Assembly: GCA_949751835.1 (NCBI GenBank)
Contig: CATKHK010000055.1
Coordinates: 62,001-126,000 of the forward strand
Direction: 5' to 3'
DNA: 64,000 nt
Source: Blepharisma japonicum
Taxonomy: Eukaryota; Ciliophora; Heterotrichea; Heterotrichida; Blepharismidae
In this document: positions 43,485 to 54,600 of the stretch, in pieces
How the letters are laid out: each line of letters begins with the position of its first letter
Numbering within the stretch: position 1 is the first letter of the stretch
Notes under the pieces: model-generated
Seen by the model: only the letters and a program-made list of their open reading frames with translations
What the model was told of the DNA's origin: nothing
Database searches by the model: none
Position numbers and translations under genes: made by a program

Positions 43485-46400
43485 TTAGTTCAAATATACA
43501 TCTTTTATTCTTCTCAATTCATCTTGATACAGCCTCCACTCAAACATTGTATTGGCTGGCTCCTTGATAATAATATTTTCTTCACAGCTTGCCAACCTTC
43601 TCTTTCATTCCTTTACTGTCAAGCTTTTCCACTTCTTTTCTTCCTTTTCTTTCATTTTCTCCAAAATTTCCATAGCTTCATCCAACCCAGCATTAATTTC
43701 AGAAAGTACCTTTTCAATAGTTAAATCTTTATGAGGATTAAAATAAATCTTGAAATCATTAATTTCAAAGAAATCGCAATCCAAACACTTTATCATTAAA
43801 TCGTCCAAGTTTATTTTTTCATTTGCTTGCATAAAATTTATAAAGGCTTTCTGTTTATTGTTTAAAGTATCAATTGTAAAATCTTCATCCTTTGGAGGAA
43901 TAAAGATTTTATGCTGGAGGATGTGCCTGAGAAGGATAAGCAAAATTAAGCTAGAAATTGTGTTATTTTCATCATATCCAACTGTTTTTAAGGCATATAG
44001 AATTCCGTCTTCTATTCTATTTTGGTAATTTTCGTAGGAGTCAATTACAATTTCGAGCATTGAGTCGAGCTCAACTAAGCCATTTGCATTGATGCGTTTT
44101 GGGTCTTGAGCTGAAATGTCTTCAATTTGTCCAATTAAATTGGTTAAAGAAAGTTTGTCAAAAAAATCGAATTTGTCTCTGACATATTCAATAGCTCTTA
44201 GCGTTGGGAACATATTTTTGTTTGAAGTGTCATCAAATGCTGCCATTATGCCTGTTTTTGATGACAACATGTAATTAAAGCAGCTTAAAAACCATGGAAA
44301 GCTAAGTCTCCTGTAATCCTGCAGTCCTAATTTCTTGCCATAGCCTAAAAACTTCAAAAACATCATCGACTTTATAGAATCTGAATATTTAAACAGCGAA
44401 GCAATAAAATCAATAAACTTCTTATCAATCACAGCTTTCAAGCCATATTTTTTGTTAAATTCATCATAAATAATTTCAGCTAAATTTTCAATAATTTCTC
44501 CAGATTTTTGTTTTGTCATTGCAAAACTGTAAACTGAGTTAATAATTCTGTTCACCATTCGAGAGCTCATAGTTGATTTCTTTTTTATATATATTAATTT
44601 TTTTCTCATAAGTCTGTCAATGATATTTGAGGCCACCAATTTTTTAGTAGAAACTTGGTTTGTCCTTTGGTTGAATTTGAATTCAAAAAATTTTGTCATA
44701 TCTTTCTTTTTGGCTTCTTTTTTCAAATAAGATGAAAATTTAAGCCCGTCTGCTCTTCCATTATCAGGTGAGTTTTCACTTTTCTTAAATACTCGAAGAG
44801 AGTTATCTTCTTTAATAGTCCCATCTAATGAAGGATCTCTAATGCTTTCAAATCCAATATCTTTATCAGTTTTATTCTTCATTAGTCTAGCGTTATATTT
44901 CATCTTTATTGCGTTTTGCATTAATCTTTTTGCTTCTTTAATCTCTTCAGGCCATAATTCAGATTCTTCTTCCTTTATGCTTTGGTTATTGGCATCTTCT
45001 ATTGCGATTTCTGATCTATTTATAGTCTCATCTTCACTTTTATCTCCCTGGTTTTTTATCAGTTCTTGCAGTCCTTTTTTATCTTGCAAAGCTTTAATAT
45101 AGCCTGCTAATCTGCCCTGCTCGATTCCAAAATCTTCTCCATCAATAAATCCTTGAGCTTTTCCAAACTCTAAGCCAGTGCTGAACCCTTCCTTCCAAGA
45201 TTCTTTATTTGAGTTTTCAGGAATTAGCAAATTAATGACTTCATCTGCAGATAAATCTGTGCTAAAATTCACATTAAACTGAATTGTTTCTCCTGTGGGT
45301 GCCAGTCTTGTAAAAATCATGGATTTTCTGTTTACAAATGGTTTGACTAGTTCTTTTTGAATTTGAGCTTCTTTTTCGTCAGTATTTTGGCGGCTCAGAG
45401 TTTGAGATCTTTTAGTATCTCCTGGCAGATTTGGAAAAACTCTTGATTCAATACTGCAATTCGATGAAGAAAGCTCATCTTCAGAGTTTCGACTTGAAGG
45501 ACTAACTGTAAGCTGTCCTGTTCTTAGCTGCCCATCTCCTTCAGTAGAAATGGTGTCTGAGTGTTTATAATTTTTTTGGAAATTTTCTTCATATCTTTCA
45601 TCGTTTTCAATTTCTTTTATATCAATTTTCGGAATTGATGGGCTGAATTGAGGTGTTTTATTTTCAGTTTGATGCTTGCTAAGTGCATTTGTAGCCATAT
45701 AATCTTTTTCGATTTCCTCTTCATTATATGGATTTTTTTTATCTGAAGAAGCTGAGTTCCCTACCTTAATTAATTTGATAATTGATGCAGCATCATTTGG
45801 AGAGACTTCAGGAATTCCACCTATTTGATTGATTATCGTTGCATTTTCATCTTCATAGAAATCTTCATCTGGTGCTATATTTTCTAAATCGAGCCAGGCT
45901 TCTTCTAAAAGGAAATTAAAATCAAACTGAACACCTTTGTTTTTTCGTTTTATTTTTTTCTCAACATTTTCAAACTCAATTAATGAATCTCTTGAGGTTC
46001 TAATTGTTTTTCTTCTTAAAGATAATTCACGAACTCCTGCAATTCCTGACGCTCCTAAAACTCCTGAGGCTCCTGAAACTCCGCCTAAAACTCCTGAAGG
46101 ATCAACAAAATCTTCATCTTTGCTAATTGAATTGTTTAATTTATTCTGCTTTCATAGAATTGATGCAACTGTTTTGTTTCCCAAGGAGACTCCTGATGCC
46201 CTTGATTTTTTTAGCTCTGTTAATTCTAACAGTTTTTTATCTCAGTAGTCTTTTTCATTTTCATACATTTTCATGACTTCTCTCCACCTGCTTCTGTTAT
46301 CTAATATGTTATTCGCTAGATTCGGGTTTACATTTTGATATTTATAGACCAATTTTTGTAGCCTGTCTATTTCATTTTCATAGTTTTTGATAGTTTCTTG

Positions 46401-47108
46401 CGTTTTCTTGTTGATTGTTCTTAGTTCTCTTGCAAATTCTGCTTCTTTATGCTTGATAATTTCTTTTGTTTTCTGCTCCAACTGTTTTTCTTTTAATTCA
46501 TATTCGTTAGGAATTCGGCGCAGAATTCTTTTAAGTAAGTTTCCTCTATCTACACACTGTACAGATACTTGCCTTATTAATTCTTTTTCACACATTGAGT
46601 AAATCACGTCTAGATCTTCTGGGTTTTTATTGTGTTTTGTCATATAATTGAATCATTCCCTTAAATTCTTTATATCTTGCCTTCCAGTTGGATTCCCTAG
46701 ATATGCGCTTTCAATGACTTCTGGAGTTGTCATACCTGAATAAGTATCAAAAGGTCCTAGTTTTGGAAGATCTGTACTAGATTGTCGAGCGTGATGAAAA
46801 ATATCTAAGCAGCCTTCTCTGTTGCAAATATGAGTTTTTAAAGCTAATTGAGAACTCAATGATGGTGACAAGCCTTTATAGTCGGTAGACTCTTTCAATT
46901 TTTTTAGTTGATCAATTTCTGTAGGCAGTGGACTCAATGATAAAGCAGGGAGCTTTGTGAATTTATCCTTTATATGAGATACATCTCTTGTTGGATATGA
47001 CTTTTTCAATGTGTGATAACCTTTTTGGAACTCTTCTTTTAATAAGCCTCTCATATCGTGAAAATCTGGGCTTCCAACATATTTCTTAGACTTTTTATTC
47101 AAAGACAT
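43485..47108 (-). CDS. Large axonemal dynein light chain-domain (AXDND1-like) coiled-coil protein
   Basis: One frame of 1207 residues, ATG 47106-47108 to TAA 43485-43487. It is interrupted only by TGA codons (46653, 46242, 46152, 43605) read as Trp. The N-terminal 150 residues carry short Pro/Leu motifs (KLPALSLSPLPTEIDQLKKL). Next comes an axonemal dynein light chain-type segment (SMCEKELIRQVSVQCVDRGN followed by LLKRILRRIPNEYELKEKQL), then a coiled coil. A Gly/Ser/Val repeat (GVLGGVSGASGVLGASGIAG), an acidic linker and a C-terminal globular region of about 400 residues follow. The N-terminal layout fits AXDND1 of animal axonemes. The C-terminal part is not recognised. Confidence 0.8.
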
Positions 47109-47265
47109 ATTTTATTTAACAATTCAGTAATTAAGATCAACCATTATGAAGATTAATTAATATTAAAACTTATTTTTATTGTGCCAAGTAGAAATGGGCT
47201 TTCTATATCTTATAATTTGTCAGGCCATAATTAACCCTATTTGTTAATTTATCTTATCTAGCTGG

Positions 47266-47964
47266 TTATTGTTCTTCATATAATTCATTAAGAGTTTTCA
47301 CATCATTATATTTGATTTTTATAATAAGCTCTGGATGCATATAAAGACCAGCTAATAAAAGTCCTAGCCCAGATGCAGATCCTATCGTCATCCAAACTTT
47401 CCAATTTCTGTACCATAAAGGAACTGTTTTCCTTTGCACCACATACATTGTGTCTAATGCCAAAGTTCCTACATAAACACTTCCAATCGCTGCTAAATAG
47501 GTTAAAAATTTTATTTCACTGCAAGGCACTGCCCACATCAAACAGCATATTGTTCAATTAAGGATAGGCACTATCAGAGGCAATGTAATCTGTTTTTTAA
47601 TATATTGGCCGTCTTCATTTAATAAAGTCGGATCATAAAATACTGAGCCAAGTCCTATATGAATGCCTGATAAGAATGTTGAATGAAGTGCTGCATAAAT
47701 ACAAGAATATTTTGCAACTTCTGGCAGTAGAGTTGGCATTAGACCTAAATAAGGACATGCGATTACTGATAATCCACCTCCTAATAAAGGAAATAATGAT
47801 ACCATAGAAATGTTCTTGAAATAGGTTGGTGTTTTAGTTTGGACAATAATGGGTTTGTAAAGCTCAAGAGTTTGATAGTAATTTAAGCCATTTCCTTGCT
47901 CTGTGGAAGACTCAGGAATAGGGTTTGAAGAAAACACTCTTCGCAGGCTTCGTATTGACATCAT
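47266..47964 (-). CDS. TMEM69-like (DUF3429) membrane protein, probably mitochondrial
   Basis: 232 residues, ATG at 47962-47964, TAA at 47266-47268, TGA at 47554-47556 read as Trp. The leader MMSIRSLRRVFSSNP looks like a mitochondrial presequence. About five hydrophobic helices follow, with DUF3429 landmarks: YAALHSTFLSGIHIGLGSVF (family pattern ILSFxGGIHWG) and VPLWYRNWKVWMTIGSASGL (pattern P.WY..LR..LT). Bacterial members are YqaA-like inner membrane proteins and TMEM69 is the animal member. No molecular function is established that I can name. Confidence 0.75.
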
Positions 47965-48172
47965 TTTAGCAATAAAAATGTGCCAATTTTTAATAAAGAA
48001 AATTCGAATATTTAATTGCCAAAAATTTTTACGCTCAAGAAATATAATTATTTATTTATGAAAATTAAAAGCTATTTCAATCAAAATCACGAACGTTGCG
48101 GATGTTTAATGTAATGCAATACTGAATGCCATATTCAATTTGCATTTTACATAATTTTTATTAATATTCCAA

Positions 48173-48706
48173 ATGGACGTAATACCAAGGTATTTATAAA
48201 TTAGGAAATATTGATTTCAAATTATATTACTTGGAGACCCATATGTAGGTATAGCATCATTCTATAATAGATGTGCCAAATATGAAGTCAAAATTAATAA
48301 ACATTCAATTCTAGCTGGAGGTAGTGATTGAGCGATCTATAAAAAATATATCGAAATTGATGGCAAAGAAATATCTCTTCATCAATGACAAACGTGAGGA
48401 GATAGGTTTGATCCCAATCCAATCTATTATCAAAATACTGATGGAGTCTTGATATGTTTTGATACAACAAATAAATTTTCCTTTTTAAGCATAATGAAAT
48501 GAATTAAAGAAGTGAAAGAAAAAACCCGAAAACCAGTCAAAATGATGATAATTGCAACTAAATCAGATTTAATAAACGAGAGAGTTATAACCTATGAAGA
48601 GGGTAAACAATTAGCGGATAAGTTCGGAATTATGTATTTAGAAGTATCTTCAAAAATCAATAAAAATATTAAAATTGCTTTGAATATGATGGCAGCAAAT
48701 TTTTAA
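48173..48706 (+). CDS. Rab-like protein lacking GTPase signature residues, 2 exons
   Basis: 172 residues from ATG 48173 to TAA 48706 after removing the 15-nt intron 48190-48204. Trp is encoded by TGA five or more times. The fold of a Rab GTPase is clear: KYWFQIILLGDPYVGIASFY, GVLICFDTTNKFSFLSIMKW, KMMIIATKSDL and LEVSSK. The nucleotide motifs are changed. The P-loop GDSGVGKT reads GDPYVGIA, losing the Lys. Switch II WDTAGQERF reads WQTWGDRF, losing Asp and Gln. NKxD reads TKSD. There is no prenylatable C-terminal Cys (ends MAANF). It is either a pseudo-GTPase or a decaying gene with an intact frame. Confidence 0.72.
48190..48204 (+). other. 15-nt intron of the Rab-like gene
   Basis: GTATTTATAAATTAG splits an Arg codon (AG/G). 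Removal joins the short leader to KYWFQIILLG. Retention gives an in-frame TAA. Adenine at position 10. Confidence 0.82.
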
Positions 48707-48829
48707 TACAGAAAAATAATTTTCTATGAAAGATATAATTATATTTTAACAATTGTTAGCAGTGATTGCGAGAAATATAATTATAATTAAATATTGTATA
48801 TGGTAATTTTTTTTAATAAAATGAGAACA

Positions 48830-48985
48830 ATTGAGAAGAAATTAAGCCAAGTTATATATCATTATCATAATTTGGAAGATCATAGTAAAATTATAAAGCA
48901 GATAACAGCTGAGCTAGAATAAATAAAGATGATAAAGGAAATTTGCCAAATAATAGTTGAGAAATTGATAATTTTGCAAAAAATG
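48830..48985 (+). pseudogene. Relic related to the 5' end of the kelch-like pseudogene at 58.9 kb
   Basis: Starting with ATGAGAACA at 48830, this stretch shares scattered blocks with 58924-59080, in the same order. They are AAGCCAA..TTATCA.TATCA, then AAAATTA..GC and AAATAATAGTTG(A/G)GAAATT. Both carry stops. I read it as a worn remnant of the N-terminal coiled coil of the same gene family. The match is short and low-complexity, so confidence is limited. The rest of 48707-49473 is AT-rich with no recognisable gene. Confidence 0.35.
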
Positions 48986-49473
48986 GAATATTTTGTAAAG
49001 TTATTATTTTTAAAGCTAATTTTAATTTTAAACTACTTCTCATTTAAACTTTGTTTAGATAATAAATTAAATTCATTGAGAAATCAAATATTATTTTCTG
49101 TCTTTTAAAGGATTAAGAAATTTTACGAACTTGAAAATAAAAAAAATAAAAAAACTTAACCAAGAATATGATTCGCATTTCAACATAGATAAAATAGTAT
49201 CCTCAAAAGGTGCTTTGCATAATCCAACAGTTTAATAATATTTTATAGACTAGCAAACACAATCGACTAGAAAAAATATTACAGCATAATAGGGATTTAT
49301 TTGGGTTTAACTCAATAGTTAGTTATAAGTAATGAAAGAGATGAAGCTTGATATCATTTATAATTTCAATCTTGAATTAATAATAATGACTGATTTTAAT
49401 AATAATTTTACTAATTGCTTCAGCTTAAAAACTTATTAATTTTATAAATTTATTTTTAATATATAATATTTTA

Positions 49474-50940
49474 TTGATTATGCCTTTTCGATCTGATAAA
49501 AAGCCAATGAGTTTCATTAGAATCACTGCTAATAAATTTATATTTCGGCTAATACTTCTTCATTCCAATTTCAAATTCAAATTTTTCTCACTCTTCATTT
49601 TCAATCAAAGCTTAAATTTAAATTCTATCACTGGAGTATTTCCTCCTGTTTCATCACAAGTTACTCCAGCAACTGCTTTTCAGTTTAAGCTTCTTTCAGC
49701 ATTGTTCAGATCCTTTTTCACTATTATATCACTCATTCCTTATATTTTATATTTTTTCGTGATCGGCCTAAGTGCTTCTTCAGCAGCCTAACCAACATCT
49801 AAACATGCTTCATCCGCACTTTTTGCAGCACAGCCAAGATCATTAATCAGGTTCTTGATATCGCCTGACGTGCCAATACCAATACTGATAGATCCAAATC
49901 TTCGTATACAGCTTTATCTCTATAACCATAATACTATCAAAATCCTCTTCAGATTCACCTTCATACCACCTTTATATTAATCCAAATACCTTTCTTGTAA
50001 ATATGAATCTTCAAAATCGCTTCATTAGTCTGGCAGGTCCCTCATTTGTAAGCATCTTTCTGGTTAAACTTAGGATTTTTGCATAAGCTATACTTTTTAG
50101 CATTTAGTCAAGTGATATTACTGATATTTCACGGTTTTAAAGGGAAAAATCTTATCATGCCAGCCACAATGGGTTCATTATTCTATATCAATTCCATTAA
50201 ATTTTTTAATATTATCATTATTTTCTATGTACTGATTTTTTCATTCATTTCCCTTTATCTGTTCTTGATCGGCCCTTGGGTGGAAGACATAAGATTATTT
50301 AAAGACTTTACTCCCCCTTTGTTTAACAGTATTCACTAAGGGGGTTAATTTTTAATTTTTAGAGTTTATAATTTAATTTATTATTAGTGATGAACTGCAC
50401 CTGTGAGCCTTTTATTTTTAATTTTCAAAAATCTTTTTATAAATTCCTTTCCAATTTGTTTTTCTTCAAATATATTTCCTTTTTCATCTTTTCTTCAAAT
50501 TTCTGTCTATTTTCGATTTTTCTTCCAATGTCTTTTCATTATAATGTTTTCCTTCAAATTTCTTTCGGTTTTCCAATTCTTTAATTTTTTGACTTTCGAT
50601 TTCATTTTATTTTTGTCCATTTTTCGAGGCAAATTCATATATCATGTTGTATTTGAATTTTCCTTTTCAAGTCTTTTCACATACTAAATATCACTTGACT
50701 TTGTTTAATTTCATATTTGCAAATTTATTCATTTTTTTCTTCTATTTCTTTAAATTCCAAATATTTATCTCCACGATCTCCATAGCAAGTTCCATTAGCT
50801 TGAGCATCATCAGCTTCATCCAAGCAATAGTTTACTTCAGTATCTTCTAACGCAAGCCCCGATTCTCCACACTTTCATAATTTTTATCTTCACCTTCAAC
50901 ACCTTTCTCCTCATAACCTTCGTTAATTTAGAATTGTTGG
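49474..50940 (-). pseudogene. Decayed minus-strand coding region of unknown family
   Basis: The minus strand is purine-rich and made of short protein-like segments that use TGA as Trp like the live genes, but they are broken by TAA/TAG and frame changes. Examples, upstream to downstream on that strand: NYCLDEADDAQANGTCYGDR followed by KYLEFKEIEEKNE; ENRKKFEGKHYNEKTLEEKS; WTHCGWHDKIFPFKTVKYQ; IGIGTSGDIKNLINDLGCAA followed by KSADEACLDVG; and LNWKAVAGVTCDETGGNTPV. The long plus-strand open frames here (for example 49474-49791) are T-rich shadows. No family is recognised. It may be the remains of the gene whose first exon is the UBA-like frame at 51101-51430. Confidence 0.45.
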
Positions 50941-50984
50941 CCTGTGAAGCTGGAGTGGATGACGATGAGATGCTGATATGATGT

Positions 50985-51211
50985 TGATGTGATGCGACGT
51001 GATGTGATGTTGATGTGATGTTGAAGTGATGTGATGTTGATGTGATGATGGTGTGATGTTGAAGTGATGTGATGTTGAAGTGATGTGATGTTGAGGGATG
51101 TTATGATGAAGTGATGTTATCGTGAAGTGATGTTATCGTGAAGTGATGTGATGTTGAAGCGATGTGATGTTGAAGCGATGTGATGTTGAAGTGATGTGAT
51201 GTTGAAGTGTG
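50985..51211. repeat. 16-bp minisatellite
   Basis: About 14 imperfect tandem copies of GATGTGATGTTGAAGT, with variants ending GAAGC or GATGT and a sub-block with GATGTTATCGTGAAGT. The base composition differs sharply from its surroundings. It begins in decaying form near 50960 (GATGACGATGAGATGCTGATATGATG) and ends abruptly at GTGCCTAATTAG. Since 16 is not a multiple of three, the encoded peptide only repeats every 48 bp. Confidence 0.9.
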
Positions 51212-51430
51212 CCTAATTAGGGTAGGGATAACGCTAAATTTCATTCATTCATAACCTTCATCTTTACATTTCATCTCGTTAACTCTCTCCCAGGCACTTC
51301 CCCAATTCAGTACTAGACTGAAGACCGTTTCCACATCTCCATCCCACATTCTCAACGCAACTCTTGTCTCGTCCCTTTCAAGTCCCAAATTAGCTAAGGC
51401 CTGAATTTTCATTTGAACCTGTCTTATCAT
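51101..51430 (-). CDS. Short UBA-like reading frame running into the minisatellite
   Basis: 109 residues, ATG 51428-51430, reading TGA at 51245-51247 as Trp and ending at TAA 51101-51103 inside the minisatellite. The first half looks like a ubiquitin-associated domain: KIQALANLGLERDETRVALR followed by MWDGDVETVFSLVL, matching the pattern of UBA helices 1 to 3 with the L-G-(F/L) loop. The last 45 residues are repeat-encoded (STSHHFNITSLQHHI). The repeat tail and the wrecked sequence downstream suggest a truncated gene; transcription is uncertain. Confidence 0.5.
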
Positions 51431-51605
51431 TAAAGGATGAAAATTATAATTTAACTTATAATTATTTTAAAAGATGCAAGCTGCTTAAAATTACATATCG
51501 AGTTATTATTTGTATATATAGGTATTATATATAAAGTCCATATAATTTTTAGAATTATATTTAATAAGAGTATTTTTCAATTTTTTAAGTCTATAATAAA
51601 TTCTT

Positions 51606-54600
51606 CTATTCAATGAGATCTAAACTTGTTTTAATTGGATGAACACTGTATTTAATATTTTCATGTCGAGAATGCTTATACCTATAAGTTTGATAAAAGT
51701 CTCTAACAAAAATACTGGCAGATGAACAAAATTGAACTCCTATGATTATCATTGAAATAAAAATGATGCTATTTTCCACCCCAAATATTAAACTTGAACT
51801 TGCATCAAATAAGTAAAATGACGTTATAAGCATAATGACCCCTATAAGCACTTCACTGATTACATTGGAAATCTGCAGAATTTGATCTCTGAAAGGCCAA
51901 TAAGTAAGCAAATAAATTATGCTCATAATAGAGCATATAATATTGACAGACACTTGATTCTTTGGGTATTGACTGAAAAACACTAAATTGGTTATATATA
52001 TGAGTCTCCTTAGAAAAAAAACAAAATAATAAAGCGAGAAACGGTATCCTTTTTCAGTTCGAAATTCATAAAAAAGTGAATTGAATAATAAATTAAATTT
52101 TCTGTTTTTTTGCATAATTTTCAGTCGATTTTTATAAGAAAATCAAATGAATACTGGAGGTGAGGCTATGGATAGTATATATAATAAAAAGCAAATAAAA
52201 AGATTAGTTACTTGAACTATATTATTGCCTCTTAGCATTACTAATCCTACACCTGCTGCAGCGCTGAGTTCAAGATAGCATTCTATTCAGAATCTTATAT
52301 AAAATGAAAATTTGTAATCTCTAATGATATTTGTGAACTTTTTACCAACAATTCTATATGAGCAGCCAGAGAAATATAATATACATGGAAATAAAACTAT
52401 TGATGCTATTATAATGGTAAAGTCATCTCCTTGATTCAATAACACTAAATCAGTATTGTAGCCAAAGTTTTTCGCTTCATTATAAGCCTTGTTTCCTTCT
52501 TTTTCATCAATTAAATACCCAAAAAGATTAGGAAATAGACTATAGGAGTTTAAACTTGATAAAAATTGAATCATTTTATTGGAAAAAGGAATCCCTGATA
52601 GCGATAAATAATTAAGGATTTGTAAACAATTAATTAAGCCTCATAAAGAGCTCGGGTTATTGTTTAAAATTGAGAGTACTACACTTCCAATCACAGATCC
52701 CTGCACAACTGTGGTGATTTTTGAAGTAATTTGAGACACCAATAAACTATAAGGATTTGGATCATATTCATTAAGCTTTGAGCTAACTATCGAAGAGTTT
52801 AAAGTTCCATTTCAAATTGATTTTACTTCTGACAAATCTATGAATGTGACATTTACGACTGTATTCTGTGGTATTTCATCTTTAATAGACAATGGAAGGC
52901 TATAGTATGTTTTATTTATTTGTTCAAGGTTTCAAGAAAACTTTGGGTTATTCTCAATTGATATTGCGATTTTATCTATACTAAGGCTGTCTTGCAAAGG
53001 ATCTGAAAAATTAAGAGATAAAGAGTCATTGGAGTGAACTATAAGATTAACAAAAAATGGTTTACTTAAACAAATCCCAGAAGCCATATAATAGTAATCA
53101 TCGCATATCAAACAATCCAAATGACTAGGAGATGTGCAGGTTTTGCAAGAATTATCACATTTTGCACAAATATTTGACCCTGGGCTTACAAAATATCCTG
53201 ATGGGCATGCAGCTAAACATTCACCAGTAACTGCATAGAAGTAATATCCCGAAAAGCATGCATTGCATTCCTGAGAAGTTAAGCCTGTGCATTGAGAGCA
53301 GCCAGTATAACATTCCACACATGAAAATCCATCAGAAGAAGTCATATAGCCAGTATTGCAGATACATGAATTTGGGGCTCCACTCGCATTAGTAACGCAT
53401 TGACTGCATTTACCTGAGTCAAATCCTGTACAAATAGAGCATAATAAATCATTACAAATATTGCAGTTACTTTCCCTTACACATCCCAAACTACATGAAT
53501 TGCAAGATGCACAGTTCGCGCCATCATAGTAATGGGATAGATCACAGGATCATAAACAAGCAAATCCTGATCCACAAATTGCATCGATATAGCTTGAAAA
53601 ATCAGTTATTGCCACATTTCACATCTGAAAAGTCCTGATGAATCCTACAAAACCAGATGTGGAACTCTTCCCGATTATTAACGAGCTAGTAGAGATATCT
53701 CTGTAAAGCCTATTTGAAATGAGGAGGGATGAGATCGAAGCTCCATTCATATAGGCTGTTAAAGTAGAATCCCCAAGATAATAGATAGAGGTAACTGATA
53801 AGTATTTTCAGCTATTGATAGGACTGGTTAAGGATAATGTTGATGATAATGAGGCTCGATTAGAATTTTCCATACTTATAATAAAACTCCCCGTTGAAGA
53901 ATAATTGAGTCTGTCAGGTAATTTTTGTAACCAATCACCATTATTTAATACATAAATTCAAGCTCCAAAAGAAAAACTGTGAGACAGTTGAGGAGTTATT
54001 GATGGTGCCAAATACATATTTCCATCAAAAAATAAACCTCGTTTATATGCAGGAACCGGATCAATTGCCTCAGGAGTATCAAAAAATTGAAAACATGCGG
54101 GATCTGTCCCTGTAGTAAAAATTCCATATGATCCTTGGAAATTTCCATCGAAAGAAAGATCAATGACAGGAGTAGATACTGGTGAGCAAGGAGGAGTCCC
54201 AAATCCATAAGGGCAATCATCAAAACATACATTCCCAATCAAATTGTAGCTTCCTGAGCATATAGAGCATTCAAAATAAGCTGTTTTCAAGCAAGTCGAG
54301 CAGAATATATCACATATTTCACAAGATTGTGATGAAGAAACCCAGAAAGTATTCGTATCACAAGTGCAGCCACCAGCACCATCACTAACTGTATTAGCTA
54401 TGCAAGTTAAGCATGAATTTGGCCCAGAAAATGCTTTGCAGGTATCACACTCTTTCGTCATGCATAGACTGCAGGTATCAGAACTTCTGCATCCTTTTGT
54501 GCAAGTAGCCAAACAGTTTTTGCATATAGAACCGTCCTGATATTGATTAATTGAACAACTATCTAGGCATTTGGAATCTGCTGGACACTTCGTGCAAGTT

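Noticed and set aside
49474-50850. Several plus-strand open frames with hydrophobic Phe/Ile/Leu-rich translations that look like membrane proteins
   Set aside because: They are T-rich complements of a purine-rich minus strand that reads like decayed coding sequence. They have no proper start context and no family features.
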